A stretch of 64,000 nt of DNA, taken from NCBI GenBank assembly GCA_949358305.1, contig OX442324.1, positions 8,529,601 through 8,593,600 of the forward strand. Reading direction: 5' to 3'. Source of the DNA: Strigamia acuminata (Eukaryota; Arthropoda; Chilopoda; Geophilomorpha; Linotaeniidae). Made by a program: the position numbers and the translations under genes. Below the pieces are notes generated by a model, which was not told the origin of the DNA, searched no databases, and saw only the letters and a list, made by a program, of their open reading frames with translations. Below are positions 43,990 to 54,300 of the stretch, in pieces (the first letter of the stretch is position 1; every line of letters begins with the position of its first letter).

Positions 43990-44335
43990 AAAGGGCATTT
44001 TTGCACTGCAATAGGACATTTTTGCACTGTAAAATGGCCATTTTGCACCATAAAATGGCCGTTTTGCACTGTAAAATGGTTGTTTTGCACCGTAAAATGG
44101 TCGTTTTGCACCGTAAAATAGAAATTTTCCACCGTAAAATGGCCATTTGGCACAGTAAAATGGCCGTTTTGCACTGTAAAATGGCCGTTTTACACAGTAA
44201 AATAGCCGTTTTGCACCGTAAAATGGAAATTTTGCACCGTAAAATGACTATTTTGCACCATAAAATGGCTATTTTGCACTGTAAAGTGGCTATTTTGCAC
44301 AGTAAAATGGCTATTTTGCATCGTAAAAAGGCAAT
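43990..44335. repeat. 21-bp minisatellite, about 16 copies
   Basis: Units of TTTTGCACnGTAAAATGGCn in direct array. 21 bp is seven codons, so open frames exist on both strands (44001-44348 plus, 43980-44174 and 44190-44435 minus). I regard them as by-products. Confidence 0.88.
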
Positions 44336-44530
44336 TAAAAATAGCTGAAATTAAAAACACTAAGAAATTTAATTTTAACATGATATTGTATTTAATGTTA
44401 AAATAAAGAAAAACGCTGAATATAAAAAATGGCAAATTAAAATGAATTTATTATTATTATTTATTGTTTAATTTTTGTTTTAATTTATTAAACGCGAGAA
44501 ACGCTGGCAACATAAAACGCTGAAAATATA

Positions 44531-45293
44531 CAGGATGGTTCAGAAAGTCTGATTCACAGTAAATAATTCCCTAACTGTTCTAGATGTTTATTCAGCAAAA
44601 TGATTGTTAAGGTAGTATGTCGGTGAAATCCTATTATGACATCCAATTTGACCTCTGAGGTCATCTTCAAGGTCATCCATATTGTAACCCGAGAACCGTG
44701 ATAGTTAGAGCAAAAAGGTGAATTAGAAAGTTGTAGAGCATCATCCAATTAGTCTAGAACTGTTCTGAAAAAATTATCTCTTACTGAAACGTTTTGAGAA
44801 AGAAAGGTTTGAAACATTGGTCTACTCAGCTTTGAACTTAAAACTATCATGTGGAATGTATTTCCATAATAAATTATTTCCTTTCTTTTTGTGTTTCCTC
44901 TCTTCCACTTACAAGTATGACCCAATAAAGTGTCCTAATTGAGAATTAGCTTGGTTGCCTCAATAGTTTTAGGTTGCAAAGCTGAGTTACAATGCTGAGT
45001 AGACTAATGTTTCAGACCTTTTTTCTCAAAACCTTTCAGTAAGAAATAATTTTTTAAGAACAGTTCTAGACTAATTGGATGATGCTCTACAACTTTCATC
45101 CTCACTTTTTTGCTCTAACTGTCACGGTTCTCGAGTTACAATATGGATGACCTTGAAGATGACTTCAGAAGCCAAATTGGATGTCATAATTGGATTTCCC
45201 CTGACATACTACCCTCACAATTAATTTTCTGAATCAACATCTAGAACAGTGTGGGAATTATTTACTGAGAACCAGACTTTCTGAACCATCCTG
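44531..45293. mobile_element. Foldback DNA element F3
   Basis: Ends CAGGATGGTTCAGAAAGTCTG and its reverse complement, TA on both sides (44529-44530, 45294-45295). Close relative of F2. Confidence 0.82.
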
Positions 45294-45320
45294 TATAATT
45301 TAAAAAATATACTGTATATT

Positions 45321-46070
45321 CAGGGTGGATAAAAAGTCTGATCCCCTCAAATATTTCCTGAGCAAGTGCATCGAGGCAAACTTTGATGAAGCGATCGTAG
45401 AGGAAGTTGGGCGAGAGCAATCCAATGATGTCATCAAATTTGACCTTGAAGGCCATTTTTAAGGTTATTTACTTGCTAACTTCTAAGCCAATCAGGTTAG
45501 AGCAAATTTTCCAATTACAAAGTTGTAGAGCACCACTAAATTAGTACTATCCAACTGTTCTGAGTCATCTTAAGTTAAATGTTTTCTTTTTAAAAAAGAG
45601 ACAAATCAGAAAAAAATCAGCAAAGTGAAATTTTTTTTTCTTGTGACATAATAATTATTGAAGCAATAAAAAAGGCAGTGGTTTTTCTTGTTTACTTGCA
45701 TAATAATGCACATTTGAATACGTTTCTTTCAGTATTTCAGTTTTTTTCTAATAGAAATTTAAGTTTTGTCACAATGTCTGACTTTATTTCAGCTGATTTG
45801 TCTTCTTTTTAAAAAGAAAACATTTAACTTAAAATGACTAAGATAAATTGGATAGTACTAATTCGATGGTGCTCTATAACTTTGTAATTGACTTTTTTGC
45901 TCTAACCTGATTGGTTTAGACGTTAGCAAGTTAATGACCTTGAAAATGGCCTTCAAGGTCAAATATGATGACATGATTGAATTGCTCTCACCCAACTTCT
46001 TATACGATCGCTTCATCAAAGTTTGCCTAGATGCAATTGCTCAGGAAATATTTGAGGAGATCAGACTTTT
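45321..46070. mobile_element. Foldback DNA element F4, right end lost
   Basis: The left end is CAGGGTGGATAAAAAGTCTGATC. The right arm matches up to GATCAGACTTTT (46059-46070) and is then replaced by a TTAGG tract. The central part is the empty-site version of F1 (45660-45720). Confidence 0.8.
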
Positions 46071-46096
46071 GGTTAGGTTAGATTAGGTTAGGTTAC
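46071..46096 (+). repeat. Short interstitial TTAGG-type tract
   Basis: GGTTAGGTTAGATTAGGTTA..., about five TTAGG units with one variant, exactly where the F4 terminus should be. TTAGG is the ancestral arthropod telomere repeat. Confidence 0.7.
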
Positions 46097-46257
46097 CATC
46101 TACTTTGTTTAAAATAAATAATAGAATCCTTTGCATGTATTGAGACACATTCAAAACGTTTACCTTTGTATTTATTATACTAGAATCAAATTCAACATAA
46201 TAAAATTAATGTCAATTAACTACAAATTGTTAATTTTATACTTTTTGATAATTCTAG

Positions 46258-46324
46258 AAAAACATTTCCAAGGTATGTGGAATGAATTGGCATCAGCATT
46301 TGACGAATTTCTATTTTCAAACAG
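46258..46324 (+). CDS. MON2: MON2 exon, fifth visible
   Basis: Acceptor AATTCTAG, donor GTAAATTG, 67 bp, phase 1 to 2. It reads KHFQGMWNELASAFDEFLFS, matching the MON2 motif F-x-x-M-W-x-E-L-A-x-x-F-E-D-F-L-F that directly follows the previous exon in the protein. The next exon is beyond the window or unrecognised. Confidence 0.88.
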
Positions 46325-46499
46325 GTAAATTGAAATCTGTTTTACTTATGCTGGTTTAAAAATCAAAATTGTGTGCAAAAATAAGATTTGATTCCTGGCA
46401 AATAGTATCACATACTTTTTTCCCAGCACTCAACTTCTCACTATGGCTAGCTATAACTCAATAAAAGAGGTGATGGCAATAAACTCCTGAGAATTTTAG

Positions 46500-46862
46500 A
46501 AACTATACTATTTACAAGTAGGACATGTAGTGGATTCTGACGGAGGAATTTGGAGTCAATTGTCAAATTTCCAAAACCAACAAATATGAAACAATTAAGA
46601 GGATTCTTGGGCTTGTGTTTGTACTACCAAAAATTCATTCCAGGATTTGCGAACATATCCAAGCCCTTGGTCAATGAAAAATTTTATTGGGGACCGCCAT
46701 ACGACACTGCATTTTTTATCCTAAGAACATCATTCGTGACAGTACCTGTCTTAGCACACCAGAACTTTGCAGAATGTTTTATACTTGTAATATCAACGAA
46801 CGCCAGTGTGTATGGACTTGGAGTAATCCTAAAACAGTGTATTAAGAACCAAGAACATCACT
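46500..46862 (+). pseudogene. Ty3/gypsy RT/RNase H fragment
   Basis: GHVVDSDGG near 46525, then KFPKPTNMKQLRGFLGL and a tail matching the thumb of RT and the start of RNase H (PVLA...STNASVYGLG). There is a frame change before 46550 and truncation after 46860. It lies in the MON2 intron. Confidence 0.82.
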
Positions 46863-46933
46863 AGAAAAAAAGTAAATTTCCAAACATTTCCAAGTTGGAA
46901 ATTAGAGGTCGGGTCGTTTAGTCGTAATTCACG

Positions 46934-47046
46934 TAGTCGACGCCGTTTAGTCTACGCCGTTTAGTCGACCAGGTCACTTAGTCGACGATTTTTGACGACT
47001 AAGTGACCTGGTCGACTAAACGGCGTAGACTAAACGGCGTCGACTA
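46934..47046. repeat. Perfect 51-bp inverted repeat with 11-nt spacer
   Basis: The arms 46934-46984 and 46996-47046 are exact reverse complements. Each arm contains two copies of CGCCGTTTAGTC plus CCAGGTCACTTAGTCG. The spacer is ACGATTTTTGA. Further GTTTAGTCG words lie to the left (46915). Confidence 0.9.
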
Positions 47047-47094
47047 AGTGAAAAATAAAATAATTTTTTCTGGATGTAAAATACTCTTAAAAAA

Positions 47095-47600
47095 CGATTG
47101 GTCCCAACGTGCTCCCCGAGCCGACTGTACAGCGCATCCGCCTCCAAATCCCACAGCGCCCACACGCGAGCCCCTCGTCCACGTAACTCTCCATGCTCTC
47201 CATCCGCCATTCAATCGCTGTGTACGCCGCGTCCAGCACTTCTATCCCGTCCGGCAGCTTGCTCAGCAACGTCTGGTACATCTCCGTCGTCCACTCATCC
47301 AGCCCGACCTGGTAGCGCGAGCCCCAACACCACTGCCCCCCACATACATATTCTGGTTCGCGATGCGCACCTCGTGCACCCGCGCCCCTATCTGCGGGTT
47401 CCCACCTGGCATGTGGCTGGGCAGCGGCGGCGCGTCCGTGTGCACGCTCGGCCCGCTTCCACAATCGCCTCCGCAATCGTCCCGGCCCTCCAAACACCGC
47501 GTCCACGCTTTGATTGCCGCTCAACACCGTTTCAGCCAACTTCTGCAGGTACGGGTCCAATTTATAAGACGTGCGTCGACTATGTTTAGTTGTGCTGGAA
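47095..47600 (-). pseudogene. Cytoplasmic dynein heavy chain tail fragment
   Basis: Minus strand, distributed over three frames. In order: KLAETVLSGNQSVDAVFGG; VHEVRIANQNMYV (near 47355-47395); SRYQVGL then LLSKLPDGIEVLDAAYTAIE; YVDE; and ALWDLEADALYSRLGEHVG (near 47105-47160). These follow the order of the dynein-1 heavy-chain stem, where the family has VHE-I/V-RI-x-NQ-x-MYL, RYQVG and LWD-x-Q/E-A. At least three frame changes and loss of the expected Trp after the last motif make it a relic. GC content is far above the flanks. It lies antisense in the MON2 intron. A real exon damaged by assembly errors is the alternative. Confidence 0.75.
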
Positions 47601-47909
47601 ACCACTTATAATTCCGTGGTTTTGCAGTGGAATTGGAAGAACTTTAGATCAGAAATAAAGAGACAACTTGGTTGCTGCTTAGAAGCTGAACACAGAGTGA
47701 AAGATTTATTCTTTTAGTCATGTGACTGGCCACACGGTATACAGTGCCACCTTATGGCTACAAATGCAAACACAATGTAAACAAAGCTGCTATTAGTCGT
47801 ACAGCTAAAAGTAAATACAAACAAAAGGTCACAACGATTAGAAAGCATTACTGCTTGACAATATGACATAAACGTATATATATAAGCGGTCACATATTAT
47901 ATTTCAACA
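47592..47909 (-). repeat. Putative 3' LTR of copia L
   Basis: The coding-strand start TGTTGAAATATAATATG follows a purine tract (complement of TCGGCCCCCTC, 47911-47921). The left end is uncertain. Confidence 0.5.
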
Positions 47910-47934
47910 ATCGGCCCCCTCATATTATCAAGCG

Positions 47935-49555
47935 CTAAAAATAGTTAAGTCTACCAGGAAACGATTACAGAATTGAACCAGGTCAGTTTTGTCGACTGAC
48001 TTCGTAAATATATCTGCAAAGTTGCATTTCGTTCCCACATGCGTGATCTGAAGATTGTCCCTTCTCACAAGTTCTCGAATAAAGTGATACCTTATATCAA
48101 TATGCTTTGTCTTTCAATTTTCCACATTGGATTTTGTGAAATCGACAGTCGAGATGCTGTCGCATAAAATATGGTGATCAAATCTATCAGCGAGTTCGGG
48201 GACAATTTCGTGCAGAACTCTTACGATCCATATGTAGTCCTTTACTGTTTCAGTAAGGGCCACATACTCGGCCTCCATGGTTGACAGCGTGACGTTTCGC
48301 TGTTTAAATGTTCTCCAGTATATAGGTGAACTTCCTAGTGTTACGAGAGTTCCTCCAATGGAGATACGGTCATCTCTGTTGTTTGCATAGTCAGAGTCAC
48401 TATAACCAATGACTTCTACTCAATCATTTGGGAACAGCATCAATCCAAAACTCTTCGTCGTTCTCAGGTAACTGAGTAAGTCGAGCAATGCGATCCAATG
48501 GTCCCACCCAGGGTTGGATTGGAACTGGCTTAGGATATTAACAGCGTAGGTCATATCAGGTCTTGTCCTTGATGTGATAAACGCCAAACATCCCAGCAAG
48601 CTTCGATAGGGAATTCCCTCCATTATCTTGAAGTCTTCAATCGTATTTGGACAACTTTGCTTTGTAAGGATAGTTGCCTTTGTCATCGGTTGGGATCGGA
48701 TTTTTACAGAGTCTAGATGGTTCTTAAACTTCAGTAGAACTTTGTTGACATATGATCTTTGATGTAAGACCATTCGTTGATCATATGGGTAGAACTCAAC
48801 TCCCAATAATTTTCTTGTTTGTCCTAGAATGACCAAATCGAATTGTGTCTTGACCATATCGAGAACTTTCATTGCGTCTTCGTATTGTTTTCCAAAAACA
48901 ACAATATCGTCGACGTAGACTATCAAATATGCGATGTTACCATATTTGTAGACGCAGTTACACCAATTTACATGTTGCAGTCCAAGCTTTAGTAAAGTGT
49001 CCTCCAATTCGATGCCCCATTCTCTTCCCGATTGGTGTAGACCATAAATGGCTCGAAGGAGTCGACAAACATAATTCTCTTTGCCTTGACAAACAAAACC
49101 TTTCGGTTGTCGCATATAAATGGTTTTATGTAGTTTTGCATAAAGAAATGCACACTTCACATCGGCCTGAATGTAGCTCCACTTCAGCATGCAGACAAGC
49201 AACGTAAACATGAATCGAACAATTGAAAAGTCCACGACAGGTGAAAATGTCTCTTCATATGATTCTCCGTATACTTGAGAGAAGCCCTGTGCAACAAGTC
49301 TCGCTTTGTAACGTGCGATTTTCCCCTCGTCGTTTTGTTTAGTGGTGTAAATCCACTTGCATCCAATTATCTTGGTGTCAGGCGGTGGTGGAACCAACTC
49401 CCACACATCTCGCTCATGCATCGTATCAATCTCGTCGCACATTGCTTGATCCCATTCTTTCTTTTCAGGAAGGTCGGCTATCTGCTCGAATCGTGCAGGT
49501 ATGTAGACGTCAAGATTGTGGATTTCTAAAGGCGAAAAGAGTTGGAGCACAGGTT
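47935..49555 (-). pseudogene. Copia L pol remnant: RT and RNase H
   Basis: RT from WELVPPPPDTKIIGCKWIY (near 49360-49410) with YVDD near 48905-48920, then RNase H with TMEAEY near 48275-48290 and a terminal ADIFTKS near 48000. Stops at about 48419 and 48114. The upstream part is cut near 49555 by an LTR. No MBD region is preserved because the truncation lies at the RT start. Confidence 0.85.
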
Positions 49556-49981
49556 TAAAAGGTGCGCGACACCGACTTGCGTGCGCCATCTTTTATTCAT
49601 CGGAATAACAGATAAGATCACCTGATTGAGGCTATTTGCTGTCAATCAGTACAAATAATAATCATAGAACGAATCATTACAATAAAGTATTGATTCATTC
49701 TTTACAATGAAATAAACTGAAATATTAAGCAATAACTCAAACATAACAAATAAACAATATTTGCTCATTTGAGCAGACGACGTTTGGATGCGCATTATCA
49801 CGTGAAATGAACTGACTACGGTACATAACAAGCAGGGGTTAAAAATCATAATCAGTCAGTTCCTCAAAAGCCCAATACATGACAACGCGCAAGTTACGCA
49901 TATCCGGAAGTACGCAACTAATAATTCACGAAACACCTGGACAAATGTTTAAACATTACAAAATGGGTTTACAACCCAACA
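49556..49981 (-). repeat. 3' LTR of copia I
   Basis: Coding start TGTTGGGTTG after the purine tract AAGCAAAGGGGGATT. Contains the stem GAACTGACT/AGTCAGTTC (49809-49862) and the small hairpin GCTCATTTGAGC. The left boundary is approximate, and about 60 bp seem missing relative to the 58616-59080 LTR. Confidence 0.65.
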
Positions 49982-49999
49982 AATCCCCCTTTGCTTAAA

Positions 50000-50836
50000 C
50001 TATTTGTCCATAACAAAAATGTGCTCGCAAAGAGTGTTTAACCGTGGGTTGCCTCTAAATTGGCCAGTTGTATTTCCTTTCGCAGGAAATTGCTGTTTCG
50101 GCGGAGTAGGACATTCGCGGGCAAAGTGGCCTGTCCCGCCGCAAGTGAAACAGATGCGTGGGCCGCCGGGTGCATTTCCGCCACGTCCGCGTTGTCTTCC
50201 GCCTTGGTTAAAGAAGGCACCAGTGTTTTCTAATGGTGTCCTCGCAGGCACGCCAAACTCGTCGGTCGTCACGTGCAAGCGGTTATATTCGCCTACCAGG
50301 CGTTCCTTGACCGCTGCCGCTGTGAACTCTGCGTCACCCCAATGGTAAACCGTCTGCTTGACCGGTTCATATTGGGGTGGCAGCAGGTCGAGGTATTGAA
50401 AGGCGTGAAACTCGTCCGTGATTGTAATTTTAACGTCGGCAAGTTGCACGACCTTTCGGTCAACTCGTGCGGTGAAAACAAACATCTCTTCGTTTTCATG
50501 CAACCGCATGTCCAAAAATTCCCTGCGAAGACGGGCTTTACGTGCCCGTGCGGTGGGCTGGTAGGCAGCTTTCAGTGCCTCCCACACCTCTTTAGCAGTG
50601 GCTTGGGCGACAGCCACGACCTGTTCGGCCTCGCCGCAAGCCAAACAAATGGTGGAGCGAGCCCTTTCCTCGCCCTTCTCAAAATCCCGAGTCTCTCGAA
50701 ACGGTTATCCGGCCGGCGGCTCTTTCGTCTTGTCGATCACATGGCCCCACACTCCGTACGATTGGAGAAGGAGCTGTACTTGGACGCTCCAAGTCGGATA
50801 GTTGGTTCCGTCCAACTTTTTCACATCCTTAAAATC
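50000..50836 (-). pseudogene. Copia I gag, main part; pol deleted
   Basis: LDGTNYPTWSVQVQLLL near 50770-50815, then a single stop at about 50703, then gag helices (EVWEALKAAYQPTARARKAR) and the knuckle CFTCGGTGHFARECP (50105-50150). It ends CEHIFVMDK, followed directly by the polypurine tract, so protease through RNase H are absent. The first codons (starting MASYDRH) are at 57466-57494, separated by element E. Confidence 0.85.
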
Positions 50837-51146
50837 TGTTGTTTTTAGAAGAGATGAGGCGGGAAAAACAAAATAAACATCGTTTATTTGCAAGTGCAGC
50901 TTTGCACACGTAAAGGAAAAATTTACAAGTGATAAAAAAAAACTTAAAAGGCGATACATAAACTTGGGTTAAACAAAACCCGATAAACGAAATCTAACAA
51001 ACAAAACAATGTCAAATACGGGATCTCATTTGATCCATACAGAAATCAATGTTCACTAATTTACAAACTGATAAATATCAAAACAGCAAAATGAACATTG
51101 AGAATAAACAGTAAACAATCAATCTCGGGGAATAAAAAGCCCAACA
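50837..51146 (-). repeat. 3' LTR of copia E
   Basis: Coding strand TGTTGGGCTTTTTATTCC...AAAAACAACA. The flanking purine tract is the complement of GAGCCCCCCATTCTCC. LTR and tract together can form a stem (ATCTCGG/CCGAGAT). Confidence 0.95.
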
Positions 51147-51222
51147 AGAGCCCCCCATTCTCCGAGATAATAAATAAATCTCAGTCGAAAAGAAACACAA
51201 AAACCCAAAAACAATATCGATA

Positions 51223-51279
51223 GTCAATTGGTTGCGGTACATAACAAGCAGTGATAAAAATCAGAATCAACCAATTGAC
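51223..51279 (-). promoter_or_regulatory. Stem-loop downstream of pol, copia E
   Basis: GTCAATTGGTTG (51223-51234) pairs perfectly with CAACCAATTGAC (51268-51279) around a 33-nt loop CGGTACATAACAAGCAGTG.... Similar loops with different stems are in the LTRs at 49809-49862, 58922-58973 and 40513-40567. Confidence 0.75.
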
Positions 51280-51319
51280 AAATGCACATAAGCGGGATCC
51301 CGAAAAACTATAATCGAAA

Positions 51320-54300
51320 TTACCGAAAGAAATGTTTGCACAAAAACTGCAAACGTGCGGGCGAGAAAAACTTCGTAAAAATGTCGGCGGGATTTAAATC
51401 GCCGGAAATCTTTCGTAAAACAAAAACGCCCTCGGTAAGCCAATCCCGCAAAAAGAAATAGCGCACATCGATATGTTTGGTCCGACGATTTTCGATATCA
51501 TTCCTCGTAAAATAAATCGTAGACAACGAATCAGAAAACATCGTCGGAGTGGGCAAACGGAAAATTCGGGTCCGATCGATCGCGCCGTGGAGCCAAACGA
51601 TCTCCTTCGCGCCATCGAGAAGTGCCAAAAACTCGGCTTCCATGATGCTTAAAGCGCAATAGCGCTGCTTACAGCAGCCCCAGGAGATGGGAACCCCGAA
51701 AATCGAAATCGTGTACCCTCCGAAGCTCTTTCTTGTATCTCGGTCCGAGATCCAAGAAGCATCGGAGTACCCTGACAGGATGTCTCCAGTGACCGCGGAA
51801 AGGGAAATCGAATAATTCCGCGTGTTCTTCAAATACTGGAGAACCTGAAGCAGAAGGGCCACGTGCTTTGAGGTGAAGCACGTGTTGTACTGGGACAACA
51901 AAATCACCGGAAAGAGGATATCGGGGCGCGTGCGAGAAGCCAAAAACAAAAGCGACCCAATGAGAGAACGGTAAGGGAACTCGTCGTCGTTCAGCACACG
52001 TTCTCTCTCTCTAGCGCAATTCACCATTGTGCCAACGGTGATCGGAACCCTGCACAGACGCTCGGAGGAAATTCCGAAATCTTCCGCGATCCGATCAATG
52101 TAATCGCGTTGATGAATGGAAATATGTCCACCATCGCGATCAAACTGGACGCCTAACAGCTTCGATACCGGACCAAGATCTGTTATCGTGAAAAATCCAC
52201 GAAGGGCTTTAACAGTTCGGTCTCGAGGACCGGGTCCTTTGGTGAATAACACCATGTCATCGACATAAACCAGGATGACGGCATCGTAAGTGTCGGAAAT
52301 GAAAACGCCATTCACACCTAGAAGCTTGTGAAAATTAATCTCCAACAAGACTTCGACGAGACGAAAATTCCATTGTCGCCCGCTCTGATGAAGGCCGTAA
52401 AGAGCCTTATGAAGCCGCCACACTTTCCCAGTGTTTTGAGGAGTTTCCCAGCCCCTGGGAATCCTCATGAAGATGGCTTCATCCAAGTTGCCATAAAGAT
52501 AGGCACCCTTGACATCAAGGTGTGTGTCTAGCCAGCCTAAAACGACCACTAGAAGCACGAAAAATAGGCGTATCAAGACGTAATTGACCACGGGACTGAA
52601 AACCTCGGAATAGTCAACTCCGTACTTCTGGCTGAAACCCTGAGCTACTAACATCGCCCTGAAACGGCGCACAATGCCTTCTGCATCACGCTTGATGTAG
52701 TAGACCCATTTATTCCCCACAATGTTTACATCAGGAGGAGGTTTTTCAACTTCCTCGTAAACACCTCGCTCACGAAAGAGATCAAGCTCTTCCTCCATGG
52801 CTTTCTGCCAATGGACACGGTCGGGGCTAGAAATAGCTTCCTTGTAGGTGCGAGGAACCTGAGCAAACAAGGAATGCGCGTACCGTGGTGGTTCGGTAGA
52901 ATAGCAATCCGCAAACGCTTCCTCTTCCGAAGTAGTGGGACTTCGAAGAAGGGAAACATTAGGATCTACCGGTGGGGGATCAACCATTTGAACTGGCACA
53001 TTTTGGGTGCGAAAATCAAAAGAGTCACGATCGTATGCCAAACGATTATCGACGCAATATCGCTCTACGTCGCCATGACTCCGCAATCTGGTATGATCTG
53101 GCGGGAAAAAATACACATCCGTGTGACCCATAGATGCACCAGACTGCCGAATCACCTCAGAACGAGTCCACTTGCCCCCCACAGCCGGAGAAGCAGGCGG
53201 AGGCTGACGCAGTGGCGAGTGAACAGGAGGTGGAGGCAAAGGATGTGCTCTCAATGGGGGTTGCATAGCAATAGGTGAACCTGGAGGTGGAATTCCAGGA
53301 GGTGGAGGTCCTGGAGGTGGAAGTCCAGGAGGAGGCGGAGGAGGAATTGTAGGCGGTGGAAGACCACCCACAGGAGGACGCGGAGGAAGTGGAGGAGGAA
53401 TTGGGTCAGAACCAAAATCCGGCTCGAGCTCCACCGATATCGCACCTTCATCGGTGATTTCGGTGCCCTCATAAAAACGAGGATGTCCCCACATACATTC
53501 CTCATCGAAACGGATATGTTTCGACTCGAAAACTTCTCTGCGCTTAGGGCACCACACGCGATAACCCCGCGTGCGAAAGGCATAGCCAACCACGACGCCA
53601 GTCCAGGCTCGGGATTCGAATTTCGAACCACGGACTTGCTTCGGGATGTGCACGAAACACCGTGACCCAATCACCTTAAGGTGTTTGAGTGGAACAGTCT
53701 TGCCATACCACAGACAATAGGGGACAAGATTGTTCAGAGACTTATGTGGGAAGCGGTTCTTCAAATAAATCATAGTAACCGCGAGCTCAGCCCACAGCAC
53801 TCGAGGCAAAGACGTCGACAAAAAGAAAGAACGCACGCCCTCAAGTAAGGTGCGGTTAAGGCGTTCCGCGACGCCATTCTGCTCTGGTGTATAGACATTC
53901 GTGCGCTGTGCTTTGATGCCGCGCTGGACTAGGAAATTTTCGAAATTTTTGGAACAAAATTCCATGCCATTATCAGTCCTGACTGCTTTAATGCAGCCAG
54001 CCCCCCATAAAACCTCCATCCGAGCATGGAATAGCTTAAAAACCTCGAAAACTTCCCCCTTCGTTTTCATGGGCACAACAAAGGAGTAACGGGAAAAGTC
54101 GTCTACGATCGTCAACAAATAACGAGCGCCACCGATGGATGTGGTATTTGAATGACCCCAAACATCCATATGAAGCAAATCTAAAGGCTTCTTGGAAGAA
54201 ATACCTTCCTTAATGCTTGGAAATGAAGCACGGGTGGATTTGGCGCGGGCACACACAGCACATGCTGGCAATGCGGAAGTAGAAATTTCTATTCCGGATG

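Noticed and set aside
43990-44335. CRISPR-like regular array
   Set aside because: Units are contiguous 21-bp tandem repeats without unique spacers, in animal DNA.
46258-46324. Exon E as a random frame
   Set aside because: Phase, splice sites and motif order all agree with MON2 following exon D.
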